From NCBI GenBank assembly GCA_021820165.1, contig JAKADW010000055.1, positions 1 to 9,647 of the forward strand: a DNA stretch of 9,647 nucleotides, written 5' to 3'. Positions within the stretch are counted from its first letter, which is position 1; each line of letters starts with the position of its first letter. Source of the DNA: Bacillota bacterium. Its GTDB lineage: Bacteria > Bacillota_E > Sulfobacillia > Sulfobacillales > Sulfobacillaceae. The notes below the pieces were generated by a model. The model made no database searches. It saw only the letters and a program-made list of their open reading frames with translations, and had not been told where the DNA came from. A program made the translations under genes and the position numbers. This document shows, in pieces, positions 1-8,931 of this stretch.

Positions 1-3447
<3,447 letters not shown>

Positions 3448-3457
3448 ACATTGTCCC

Positions 3458-3486
3458 TTGATAAAAGCCGGTTCGTGGGATATCTT
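3458..3486 (+). promoter_or_regulatory. Candidate housekeeping-sigma promoter for the peroxiredoxin gene
   Basis: TTGATA (3458-3463, 5 of 6 to TTGACA) is separated by exactly 17 nt from TATCTT (3481-3486, 4 of 6 to TATAAT). It starts 10 nt after the HAD gene stops. Transcription would begin near 3493, leaving a leader of about 47 nt. A possible leader hairpin (CCCGGG 3498-3503 with CTCGGG 3515-3520, one G-T pair) lies just upstream of the ribosome binding site. The -10 match is modest, and read-through from eno is an alternative source of transcript. Confidence 0.5.
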
Positions 3487-3525
3487 GGAAATGAATTCCC
3501 GGGCCGACCCATGCCTCGGGTCTCT

Positions 3526-3532
3526 AGGAGGT
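3526..3532 (+). promoter_or_regulatory. Ribosome binding site deciding the peroxiredoxin start
   Basis: AGGAGGT lies 7 nt before ATG 3540. The in-frame GTG at 3531 overlaps this Shine-Dalgarno and so cannot be served by it. Choosing ATG 3540 removes three N-terminal codons (V/M-A-C), including a spurious cysteine. Confidence 0.85.
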
Positions 3533-3539
3533 GGCATGC

Positions 3540-4199
3540 ATGGCAGAAGAGATGGACACGGAAGTTCGGGGCCTTCCTCGCATTAATGAGCCGGCGCCCG
3601 ATTTTGAGGCCGATAGTACTCATGGCCCCATTCGTCTCTCCAATTATCGTGGCAAGTGGGTGATGTTGTTTTCCCACCCCGCAGACTTTACGCCGGTCTG
3701 TACGACCGAGTTCATGGCGTTTGCCGAGGCCGAGCCGGAATTTCAAAAGCGGAATGTGCAACTGATCGGCCTATCCGTGGACTCGGTGCCTTCGCACTTG
3801 GCATGGACCTATTACATTGAAAAGGAACTGGGGGTACACATCCCATTTCCGGTCATCGCGGACTTAAAAATGGAAGTGAGCCGTCTTTACGGGATGATTC
3901 ATCCGGGCGACAGCAATACCAACACAGTCCGGTCGGTCTTCTTTATTGATGACCAAGGAGTTATTCGCGCCATGCTGTACTATCCGTTGTCGCTTGGGCG
4001 GAGCGTTTCGGAACTGCTCCGGGTCTTCGACGGATTGCAGTTCAACCAGCAGGAGAAACTTGCGACGCCGGTCAATTGGACGCCCGGTCAACCGGCCGTA
4101 TACCCGGCTCCGACAACGTCCGAGGCCCTCGAAAGCCGCGTTGAAGAGGATGCTGGGAAACCTAATCTCAAAGCTTGGTGGCTTAAGACCACGTCCTAA
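3540..4199 (+). CDS. 1-Cys peroxiredoxin (Prx6/AhpC-TSA family, thioredoxin fold)
   Basis: Predicted cytosolic thiol peroxidase reducing H2O2 or organic peroxides; 219 residues from ATG 3540. The N-terminal thioredoxin-fold domain has APDFEAD (19-25) and the active-site signature PADFTPVCTTEF with P47, T51 and peroxidatic C54; R131 in TVRSVFFID is the conserved active-site arginine. The long C-terminal extension with VNWTPGQPAV and a WW pair (213-214) is the Prx6-type arrangement, typical of archaeal and thermophile enzymes. C54 is the only cysteine in the protein: as I recall the Aeropyrum homologue, two cysteines flank the corresponding WW, and here they are leucine and lysine, so no internal resolving cysteine exists. 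It is flanked by its own candidate promoter and a terminator, so it is probably a separate unit, with possible read-through into the transporter downstream. The electron donor cannot be told from the sequence. Confidence 0.95.
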   Translation: MAEEMDTEVRGLPRINEPAPDFEADSTHGPIRLSNYRGKWVMLFSHPADFTPVCTTEFMAFAEAEPEFQKRNVQLIGLSVDSVPSHLAWTYYIEKELGVHIPFPVIADLKMEVSRLYGMIHPGDSNTNTVRSVFFIDDQGVIRAMLYYPLSLGRSVSELLRVFDGLQFNQQEKLATPVNWTPGQPAVYPAPTTSEALESRVEEDAGKPNLKAWWLKTTS

Positions 4200-4214
4200 T
4201 CGACCTCAGAACAT

Positions 4215-4245
4215 AAGCCCCCCGGATTCGTTTCGGGGGCTTTTT
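4215..4245 (+). terminator. Intrinsic terminator after the peroxiredoxin gene
   Basis: AAGCCCCC (4215-4222) pairs perfectly with GGGGGCTT (4235-4242) around a 12-nt loop, followed by a five-T run (4241-4245). It begins 15 nt after the peroxiredoxin stop. Only 33 nt separate it from the transporter start, too little for an ordinary promoter plus leader. Confidence 0.9.
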
Positions 4246-4278
4246 CGCGTTCACACCTTTCTTGGGAGGCTTCATATC

Positions 4279-5622
4279 ATGAGCATCATCACCAAGGGAG
4301 GGTGGGACATGACAGGCGAGCAAGAATTTGACCAAGGAGGTCTTAGCCGCTTTCATTATCGGCTCATCACCGTTGCCGGCCTGGGCACATTGTTCGATTC
4401 GATGGATGTCGGTATCGTATCCTTCGTCATGGCGGCCTTAATTCGGACATGGAGCTTGAATGATTTTTGGGCTGGCGTGGTGGGGAGTATTAATTTGGTT
4501 GGTATGGCCATTGGAGCCGCCGTGGCGGGGTCTCTGGCTGATCGTCTGGGGCGCCGACAGATGTTTATGCTGACCCTTTTAGTCTACAGTGTGGCCACAG
4601 GCGTGTCGGGCGTCTCGATTGCCCTTTGGATGCTGCTGCTCTGCCGTTTCGTGGTCGGCCTTGGGCTCGGTGGCGAGCTTCCGGTCACGACGACCATGGT
4701 TACGGAATACTTGCCTTCTCGCCAGCGCGGACGAGGCATCGTCTTGTTGGAGAGTTTCTGGGCCGTCGGCTGGCTCATTGCAGCGATTGTGTCCTTTATT
4801 GTGATCCCGGCTTGGGGCTGGCGGGTGGCCTTTTTCGTCGGAGCCATTCCCGCGCTGTACGTGCTCTACCTCAGGCGGGGAATTCCGGAGTCGCCGCGTT
4901 ATTTGATGCGCACCGGCCGGTCTGAGGAGGCTCGCCAGGTGATGGCTCAAGCGGCGGGCCGGGAAATTGCGGCAACCACCGTGGCCGTACCCTCAAGGGT
5001 CACCCGCCCGCGCCTAAACGTGTTGTTTAAGCCCCCGTTTGGCCGGCGTACGGTGATGCTCTGGATATTGTGGTTGGGGATGAACTTCGCTTATTACGGC
5101 ATGTTTTTGTGGCTGCCGTCGGTGTTGGTGGCTCACGGCTATTCGTTGGTCAATTCCTTCGGATATACCATGATTGTGACGGCCATGCAATTGCCCGGCT
5201 ACTTTTCCGCCGCATGGCTCGTGGATAAGGTGGGGCGAAAGCTGGTGTTGGTGGTCTATGTGCTGTTGACCGCTCTGTTTGCGACCCTTTTTGGTCATGC
5301 CACCGGGGTGGCGGCGGTGTTGATTTACGGCTCTCTATTGGGCTTTTTCAATCTGGGGGCTTGGGGCACGACGTACGCCTACACGACCGAGCAGTATCCA
5401 ACCATGGCCCGTGGCACGGGGTCCGGTTGGGCCATGGGCGTGGGCCGCATTGGTGGCATCGTCGGCCCCACGGTTGTGGGCGCGCTCTTGGCAAGCCACG
5501 ACACGGTCTCCTCGATCTTTTGGATGTTTACCGTGGTGTTGGTCATGGTCGCCGTGATGGTGGCTTGGTTAGGACGGGAAACCCGGGGGCGCACGATGGC
5601 CGATATCGAACAAGGGCTGTGA
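4279..5622 (+). CDS. Major facilitator superfamily transporter, NiaP/aromatic-acid:H+ symporter-like
   Basis: Predicted 12-TM inner-membrane secondary transporter, 447 residues. The first helix carries FDSMDVG (39-45), as in NiaP-type proteins. Loop 2-3 has the MFS motif LADRLGRR (86-93). TM4 has RFVVGLGLGGELP (123-135), followed by TEYLPSRQRG (142-151). After TM6 comes PESPRYL (203-209), the sugar-porter/NiaP signature. A cytoplasmic loop of about 45 residues leads to TM7. The second-half copy of the loop motif is DKVGRK (316-321), and YTTEQYPTMARGTG (368-381) precedes TM11. Helices lie at roughly 28-52, 63-86, 96-115, 117-140, 155-177, 181-199, 257-279, 292-313, 322-340, 343-366, 384-405 and 411-430. 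Substrate is unknown: niacin, an aromatic acid or another organic acid are options. Two in-frame starts each have a Shine-Dalgarno: ATG 4279 (GGGAGG 4264-4269, 9 nt) and ATG 4309 (GGGAGGG 4296-4302, 6 nt). Open frame further upstream lies in prx in another frame and is not real. Confidence 0.92.
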   Translation: MSIITKGGWDMTGEQEFDQGGLSRFHYRLITVAGLGTLFDSMDVGIVSFVMAALIRTWSLNDFWAGVVGSINLVGMAIGAAVAGSLADRLGRRQMFMLTLLVYSVATGVSGVSIALWMLLLCRFVVGLGLGGELPVTTTMVTEYLPSRQRGRGIVLLESFWAVGWLIAAIVSFIVIPAWGWRVAFFVGAIPALYVLYLRRGIPESPRYLMRTGRSEEARQVMAQAAGREIAATTVAVPSRVTRPRLNVLFKPPFGRRTVMLWILWLGMNFAYYGMFLWLPSVLVAHGYSLVNSFGYTMIVTAMQLPGYFSAAWLVDKVGRKLVLVVYVLLTALFATLFGHATGVAAVLIYGSLLGFFNLGAWGTTYAYTTEQYPTMARGTGSGWAMGVGRIGGIVGPTVVGALLASHDTVSSIFWMFTVVLVMVAVMVAWLGRETRGRTMADIEQGL

Positions 5623-5643
5623 GGCCGCTCTTTGCTCAAGTCG

Positions 5644-5675
5644 GGACGTCGGCGAGCTCGGCGTCCTGTTTATTT
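5644..5675 (+). terminator. Intrinsic terminator after the MFS gene
   Basis: GGACGTCG (5644-5651) pairs with CGGCGTCC (5659-5666) with one G-T pair and a 7-nt loop, followed by a T-rich tail TGTTTATTT (5667-5675). It lies 21 nt after the transporter stop and upstream of the secG promoter, separating the two units. Confidence 0.75.
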
Positions 5676-5695
5676 GGGAGTGTTGTCCATAGGTA

Positions 5696-5704
5696 TGATA
5701 TAAT
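5696..5704 (+). promoter_or_regulatory. Extended -10 promoter for secG
   Basis: TGATATAAT combines a perfect TATAAT hexamer (5699-5704) with the TGn extension. The best -35 is weak: TTGGGA (5674-5679) at a long 19-nt spacing, which is common for extended -10 promoters. Transcription would start near 5711, giving a leader of about 50 nt to the secG GTG. This is probably the main promoter for secG-rnr and possibly for genes beyond. Confidence 0.75.
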
Positions 5705-5761
5705 GGGACGACGTCGGTAACGGAGTCGGTTGAATGATGGCTATGAAGGGCTGGGATTTTC

Positions 5762-5998
5762 GTGAGCGTCGTGCTCATTATTGCTGAAATTGTGTTCGGG
5801 TTGGCCCTGATGGCGGCCATTTTGTTGCAAACCGGGTATACTCCCGGTATGGCGGGTGGCGCATTCGGAGGCGGCGTCCCGCAATCCGGCGGATATGGTG
5901 TGAAAAAGCAGGGCGTTGATGACTTGTTGGCCCGGGTGACAGTCGTGCTCGCCATTTTATTTGGGGTGGCAACGTTATTGCTCGCACGCTTCTGGTAG
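5762..5998 (+). CDS. secG: Preprotein translocase subunit SecG
   Basis: Small integral membrane subunit of the SecYEG translocon that stimulates protein export; 78 residues, the usual length. TM1 spans about 3-22 and ends in the conserved LLQTG. A glycine-rich loop AGGAFGGG (31-38) precedes GVKKQGVDDLLARVT (46-60), close to the family GxKKxGxDxxLxRxT pattern, then TM2 (about 58-75). GTG 5762 is the only usual start codon ahead of TM1, since an in-frame TGA sits at 5744-5746. Its Shine-Dalgarno is poor: GGGA (5753-5756) at 5 nt, or AAGGG (5746-5750) at 11 nt. A 17-codon frame (5734-5787) in another phase overlaps the start and could couple translation. Followed after 88 nt by rnr, as in other Firmicutes. 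Confidence 0.96.
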   Translation: MSVVLIIAEIVFGLALMAAILLQTGYTPGMAGGAFGGGVPQSGGYGVKKQGVDDLLARVTVVLAILFGVATLLLARFW

Positions 5999-6020
5999 GC
6001 CGTGCGTTCGGAAGATACAT

Positions 6021-6066
6021 GAGCCTCTAGTCACCCCATTGGGGCTTGGCTGGAGGTTTTCGTTTT
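6021..6066 (+). terminator. Terminator-like hairpin in the secG-rnr gap (possible attenuator)
   Basis: CCCC (6034-6037) pairs with GGGG (6041-6044) around an ATT loop. After a 2-nt bulge (6045-6046), 6024-6033 pairs with 6047-6056 as ten continuous base pairs, two of them G-T; 6021-6023 can add weaker pairs with the T-tract. The tail 6057-6066 is TTTTCGTTTT. This is a long hairpin with a U-rich tail. The rnr Shine-Dalgarno starts only 8 nt later, so no promoter fits between. It may cause partial termination, act as an attenuator, or protect or process the RNA. Confidence 0.7.
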
Positions 6067-6074
6067 CAGGCGAG

Positions 6075-6080
6075 AAGGAG
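6075..6080 (+). promoter_or_regulatory. Ribosome binding site deciding the rnr TTG start
   Basis: AAGGAG lies 6 nt before TTG 6087. The frame is open further upstream, into secG and through the hairpin, but that upstream peptide has no RNase R character, so TTG 6087 is the start. Confidence 0.85.
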
Positions 6081-6086
6081 CGGGGA

Positions 6087-8237
6087 TTGGCCAAACAACG
6101 GAGATTTATACCGGAAAATTTTCAAGAAAAGATTTTTGCCCTCTTGTCCCATAGTGGACCGATGGCGGAAGGACAAGTGGCCTCGAGGCTTTCGGGCAAT
6201 CAAAAGCCGACCAAAGGCCTCTATCGCGCCCTGTCCGAGATGCGCCGCGAGGGATGGGTGATTCGGGATTTTGAAGGGCGTCTAGCCGTCGAGACGCGGG
6301 TGGGGACGCTTCGTGTCAACCCGCGGGGGTTTGGATTCGTGGTCAGCCCAGACCATCCCGGGGATGACGTGTTTGTGCCCCAGCGGCATCTCTTGAGCGC
6401 CACTCATGAAGACCGGGTCTTGGTTTGGGTCCGCCATGTACCCAATACGCCTGGGCCTGAGGGGCGGATTATGGATGTGGTGGAACGCTCGCATACCCAT
6501 TTGGTCGGACGCCTGGATCATGCAGGGCGGAGCGGCGGATGGGGGGTGATTCCCCGCGATATGCGCCAGCCCTTGGTCTTGGTCGGCCGACCACGCGGCG
6601 CAAGTTGGCATTCCGGGTTAATCGTGACCTGCCGGATCACGGAGTGGCCCTTAGATCCCAAGCGGCCGGTCCGCGGGGAAGTAGAGGAAATTCTCGGCGA
6701 GGCTGATGCGCCGGGTGTGGATGTGCGGGCGCTCATGGTGGATCGGCACCTAAATCCCCGGTTTCCGCCAGAGGTAGAGCGCGAAGCAGCCCAACTGCCC
6801 GACCAGGTTCGAGATGAAGACTTGGTGGGACGAGAAGACCTTCGTCGTACGTTTATCGTTACCATTGATGGAAGCGACGCCAAAGACTTGGATGACGCCA
6901 TATCGGTGGAACGACGGGGCGATGGATTCCGGGTTGGGGTTCATATTGCGGACGTGAGTTACTACGTGCGTGAGGGAACTGCATTGGACACGGAGGCGCG
7001 GCGGCGGGGCACTAGCGTCTACCTGGTAGACCGGGTGATCCCCATGTTGCCAGAACGCCTCTCCAATGGCATTGCGAGCTTAAATCCTCGCGTGCCCCGT
7101 CTCACCGTGACGGCCTGGATGGACCTAGACAGCCGTGGCCGGCGCCAGGCGGTGCGGGTGACCCGTTCAGTGATTGAAACGCGCCATCGCCTTACCTATG
7201 ACTTCGTCAATCAGGTGCTTTTGGGCACGGCGCAGGCGGATGTGGAACTACACGAATTTCTTAAGTTGGCCGAAGAAATCCGACATCACCTCTTCGATTT
7301 GCGCGTCCAGCGGGGGGCGGTGGACTTTGACATTCCGGAGGCCAAGGTGGTATTAAACGAGGCTGGGCATCCCGTAGACATTATCCAGCGGACCCGAGGC
7401 ATCGCGGAATCTATCATCGAGGAATTGATGCTGTTGGCTAACGAGGCGGTCGCGGGCGAATTAATTCGCCACCACTTGCCCGGCCTGTTTCGGGTGCACG
7501 ACCAGCCAGGCGACGACAAGATGGAGCAGTTCCGGGAATTAATCGGCGCCCTCGGATATCGTCTGCCCAAGCCGGTGACGCCCAAATCTCTGCAAAGTTT
7601 GTTGAATGAAGTGAAAGGACGACCCGAGGAACGGGTGATTAACTCCGCCCTCTTGCGCTCCATGAAACAAGCGCGCTATGGGCCTGTGAATACCGGGCAT
7701 TTCGGTCTGGCTTCCGATGAATATGCGCACTTTACCTCGCCTATTCGCCGTTATCCGGACCTCTGGGTGCACCGGGTGTTGACAGAATATCTGGGGCGGC
7801 ATCTGACGGAGGCAGATCGCCAGCGTCTCGAGTCGGTGGTGGCGGAGGTGGGCGAATCAAGTTCGGCCCGTGAACGGGAGGCTATGGAAGCAGAACGGGA
7901 TTCGGTACAAATGAAGCAGGCCGAGTACATGCGCGACCATCTTGGGGAAGACTATCACGCGGTGATCTCCGGGGTGACCAATTTTGGGATTTTTGTGGAG
8001 TTGCCCAATCTGATTGAGGGTCTGGTCCGGTTGGAAGATCTGCCCGCGGATCATTGGTCGTTTGATCCCGTTCACTATCGCCTCACTGGGGAGCGAACGG
8101 GCCGAGTGTTTCAACTGGGGCAGGAGGTGGATGTGGTGGTGGCTGCCGTCGACGTGCCGTTAAGGCGCATTGACCTGACGCTCAAGCCGCCGGCGGAATC
8201 CCCTGCTAAAAACCGAGGACGCCGTCGCCGCCGGTAA
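6087..8237 (+). CDS. rnr: Ribonuclease R (RNB-family 3'-5' exoribonuclease)
   Basis: Processive hydrolytic 3'-5' exoribonuclease able to degrade structured RNA; it works with SmpB-tmRNA to clear non-stop mRNAs. 716 residues from TTG 6087, somewhat shorter than the 750-810 usual for RNase R. Domain order: N-terminal winged-helix-like region (about 9-66), first cold-shock domain with RVNPRGFGFV (76-85) and DDVFVP (93-98), second OB region (about 137-205), RNB catalytic domain (about 250-570), S1 domain (about 619-700) and basic tail KNRGRRRRR. The catalytic Mg-binding aspartates are D261, D267, D269 and D270 in TIDGSDAKDLDDA. The signature GHFGLASDEYAHFTSPIRRY is at 537-556. Complete, with no missing key residue. 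The position between secG and smpB is the Firmicutes arrangement. A hairpin just upstream suggests expression is set separately from secG. Confidence 0.97.
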   Translation: MAKQRRFIPENFQEKIFALLSHSGPMAEGQVASRLSGNQKPTKGLYRALSEMRREGWVIRDFEGRLAVETRVGTLRVNPRGFGFVVSPDHPGDDVFVPQRHLLSATHEDRVLVWVRHVPNTPGPEGRIMDVVERSHTHLVGRLDHAGRSGGWGVIPRDMRQPLVLVGRPRGASWHSGLIVTCRITEWPLDPKRPVRGEVEEILGEADAPGVDVRALMVDRHLNPRFPPEVEREAAQLPDQVRDEDLVGREDLRRTFIVTIDGSDAKDLDDAISVERRGDGFRVGVHIADVSYYVREGTALDTEARRRGTSVYLVDRVIPMLPERLSNGIASLNPRVPRLTVTAWMDLDSRGRRQAVRVTRSVIETRHRLTYDFVNQVLLGTAQADVELHEFLKLAEEIRHHLFDLRVQRGAVDFDIPEAKVVLNEAGHPVDIIQRTRGIAESIIEELMLLANEAVAGELIRHHLPGLFRVHDQPGDDKMEQFRELIGALGYRLPKPVTPKSLQSLLNEVKGRPEERVINSALLRSMKQARYGPVNTGHFGLASDEYAHFTSPIRRYPDLWVHRVLTEYLGRHLTEADRQRLESVVAEVGESSSAREREAMEAERDSVQMKQAEYMRDHLGEDYHAVISGVTNFGIFVELPNLIEGLVRLEDLPADHWSFDPVHYRLTGERTGRVFQLGQEVDVVVAAVDVPLRRIDLTLKPPAESPAKNRGRRRRR

Positions 8238-8278
8238 CCTTCTTCCAATGCTGGCGTTATACTGTTAGGTGATGATTT

Positions 8279-8671
8279 ATGGGAATGACGGTCCGCAATA
8301 TGTACGCGCCCGGGTCGTTGACCTTGGCGCTCGCGTTTGGCCCCCATCGCGTATATTTGGTGGGACGGCGGGAAGCGCCGTTGTGGCGGCGGCGGCGCGG
8401 TCCGTTTGAGCGAAACCTGACCGTGGTCTGGCACCGCGTCGAGCACGCCGCCGGCCACTGGTGGACGGCCCAAGTAGGACGGGACTTGGTGGTTTTAGGT
8501 CAGGGCGCTCGTCCAGCGCTGGTGATCGAAAAGAGTGGTAGCCGGTGGCAGGCGCTCATCCCTTCAGGGTATCAGTCGACCCAGGTGCAGTTGCCGGATG
8601 GGGACCGTGTTTCGGTTCGGCCTGTCATGACGGCGGCTCGGGACCATCGCTCCATTTCAAGAGCCGATTAA
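8279..8671 (+). CDS. Hypothetical protein, basic, no recognised family
   Basis: I do not recognise this 130-residue protein. It follows rnr after 41 nt. ATG 8279 has the Shine-Dalgarno AGGTGA (8267-8272) at a spacing of 6 nt; ATG 8285 is an alternative. It has no cysteine, no signal peptide and no clear membrane helix. It has five tryptophans (36, 51, 61, 62, 90), a basic patch WRRRRG (36-41), and alternating hydrophobic stretches (RVYLVG, DLVVLG, ALVIEK, VQLPDGDRVSV) that suggest a mostly beta fold. The high arginine content would allow RNA or ribosome binding, but that is speculation. Its codon use resembles its neighbours. Its last 47 nt overlap the convergent small gene on the minus strand. 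A TATACT (8258-8263) upstream lacks a -35 and is too close to the start to be convincing, so cotranscription with rnr is likelier. Confidence 0.68.
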   Translation: MGMTVRNMYAPGSLTLALAFGPHRVYLVGRREAPLWRRRRGPFERNLTVVWHRVEHAAGHWWTAQVGRDLVVLGQGARPALVIEKSGSRWQALIPSGYQSTQVQLPDGDRVSVRPVMTAARDHRSISRAD

Positions 8672-8822
8672 GCCAGTTCTGATCAATCGTGGTCTCCCCG
8701 TTGGACAGTGCCTGAATCGGTGACCAGTCCTCGGGTAAATGGATATTCAGGGTTTCGCCCCTGAGCTCTGGGGGACCCTCGGTCGTATCGGGACGAGTGA
8801 TTCTCCACCATATGACGCGCAT
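8625..8822 (-). CDS. Small hypothetical protein (65 aa) divergent from smpB
   Basis: Unrecognised. On the minus strand, ATG at 8822-8820 follows AAGGAGGTGA (8837-8828) at 5 nt, the most canonical Shine-Dalgarno in the window, and this is the main evidence that the frame is translated. The 65-residue product starts MRVIWWRITRP and has five tryptophans (5, 6, 33, 50, 57), with an acidic proline-rich end DGPEPPS. The segment LNIHLPEDWSPIQALSNGET and the following WLNRLLKW, which could form a short amphipathic helix, look like a small soluble domain. There is no cysteine or membrane segment. The open frame extends further upstream to 8969, into smpB, but nothing there supports a start. It converges on and overlaps the unknown forward gene by 47 nt and is divergent from smpB, with 109 nt between starts. 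I saw no clear terminator for it. Confidence 0.72.
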   Translation of the reverse strand: MRVIWWRITRPDTTEGPPELRGETLNIHLPEDWSPIQALSNGETTIDQNWLNRLLKWSDGPEPPS

Positions 8823-8827
8823 CGCAC

Positions 8828-8837
8828 TCACCTCCTT
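8828..8837 (-). promoter_or_regulatory. Near-ideal Shine-Dalgarno for the minus-strand small gene
   Basis: On the minus strand the sequence reads AAGGAGGTGA, complementary over ten bases to the usual 16S rRNA 3' end, 5 nt before ATG 8822. It fixes the start and strand of the 65-codon gene. Confidence 0.85.
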
Positions 8838-8879
8838 ATCGGGATATGTACCGAAGGGACGGTTTAGAAGATGCGCGCG

Positions 8880-8908
8880 TTGATATTTTGGCAAAAGCGT
8901 GCGAGAAT
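8880..8908 (+). promoter_or_regulatory. Candidate promoter for smpB
   Basis: TTGATA (8880-8885, 5 of 6) and GAGAAT (8903-8908, 4 of 6) are 17 nt apart, and TGC (8900-8902) supplies an extended -10. Transcription would start near 8915, giving a short leader of about 17 nt before ATG 8932. It would separate smpB from rnr, which fits a minus-strand gene lying between them. Confidence 0.45.
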
Positions 8909-8931
8909 GGCGGACGAAGTGGGGGAGTGAG

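Noticed and set aside
3531..3539. GTG 3531 as the peroxiredoxin start
   Set aside because: It overlaps the AGGAGGT Shine-Dalgarno, which is at ideal distance from ATG 3540.
3946..4278. Upstream extension of the MFS reading frame into the peroxiredoxin gene
   Set aside because: The added 111 residues are arginine-rich out-of-frame translation of prx and the terminator. MFS homology begins only after ATG 4279/4309, both of which have good ribosome binding sites.
5361..5720. Forward 119-codon frame overlapping the MFS 3' end and the secG promoter
   Set aside because: It is an out-of-frame shadow, rich in His/Arg/Gly, and runs through a terminator and a promoter with no ribosome binding site.
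5961..6086. Upstream extension of the RNase R frame through the secG end and the hairpin
   Set aside because: The peptide has no RNase R similarity, and AAGGAG is placed correctly for TTG 6087.
8258..8263. TATACT as a -10 element for the 130-codon gene
   Set aside because: There is no -35 at a proper distance, and the start point would fall on the Shine-Dalgarno itself.
8634..8666. CGGCTC/GAGCCG inverted repeat as a bidirectional terminator for the convergent genes
   Set aside because: It has only 6 bp, a 21-nt loop and no T-tract on either strand.
8838..8900. Promoter for the minus-strand small gene (TTGCCA with TCTTCT at 17 nt, or TACATA)
   Set aside because: The -10 matches are 3 of 6 or lack a paired -35; I could not support a specific site.
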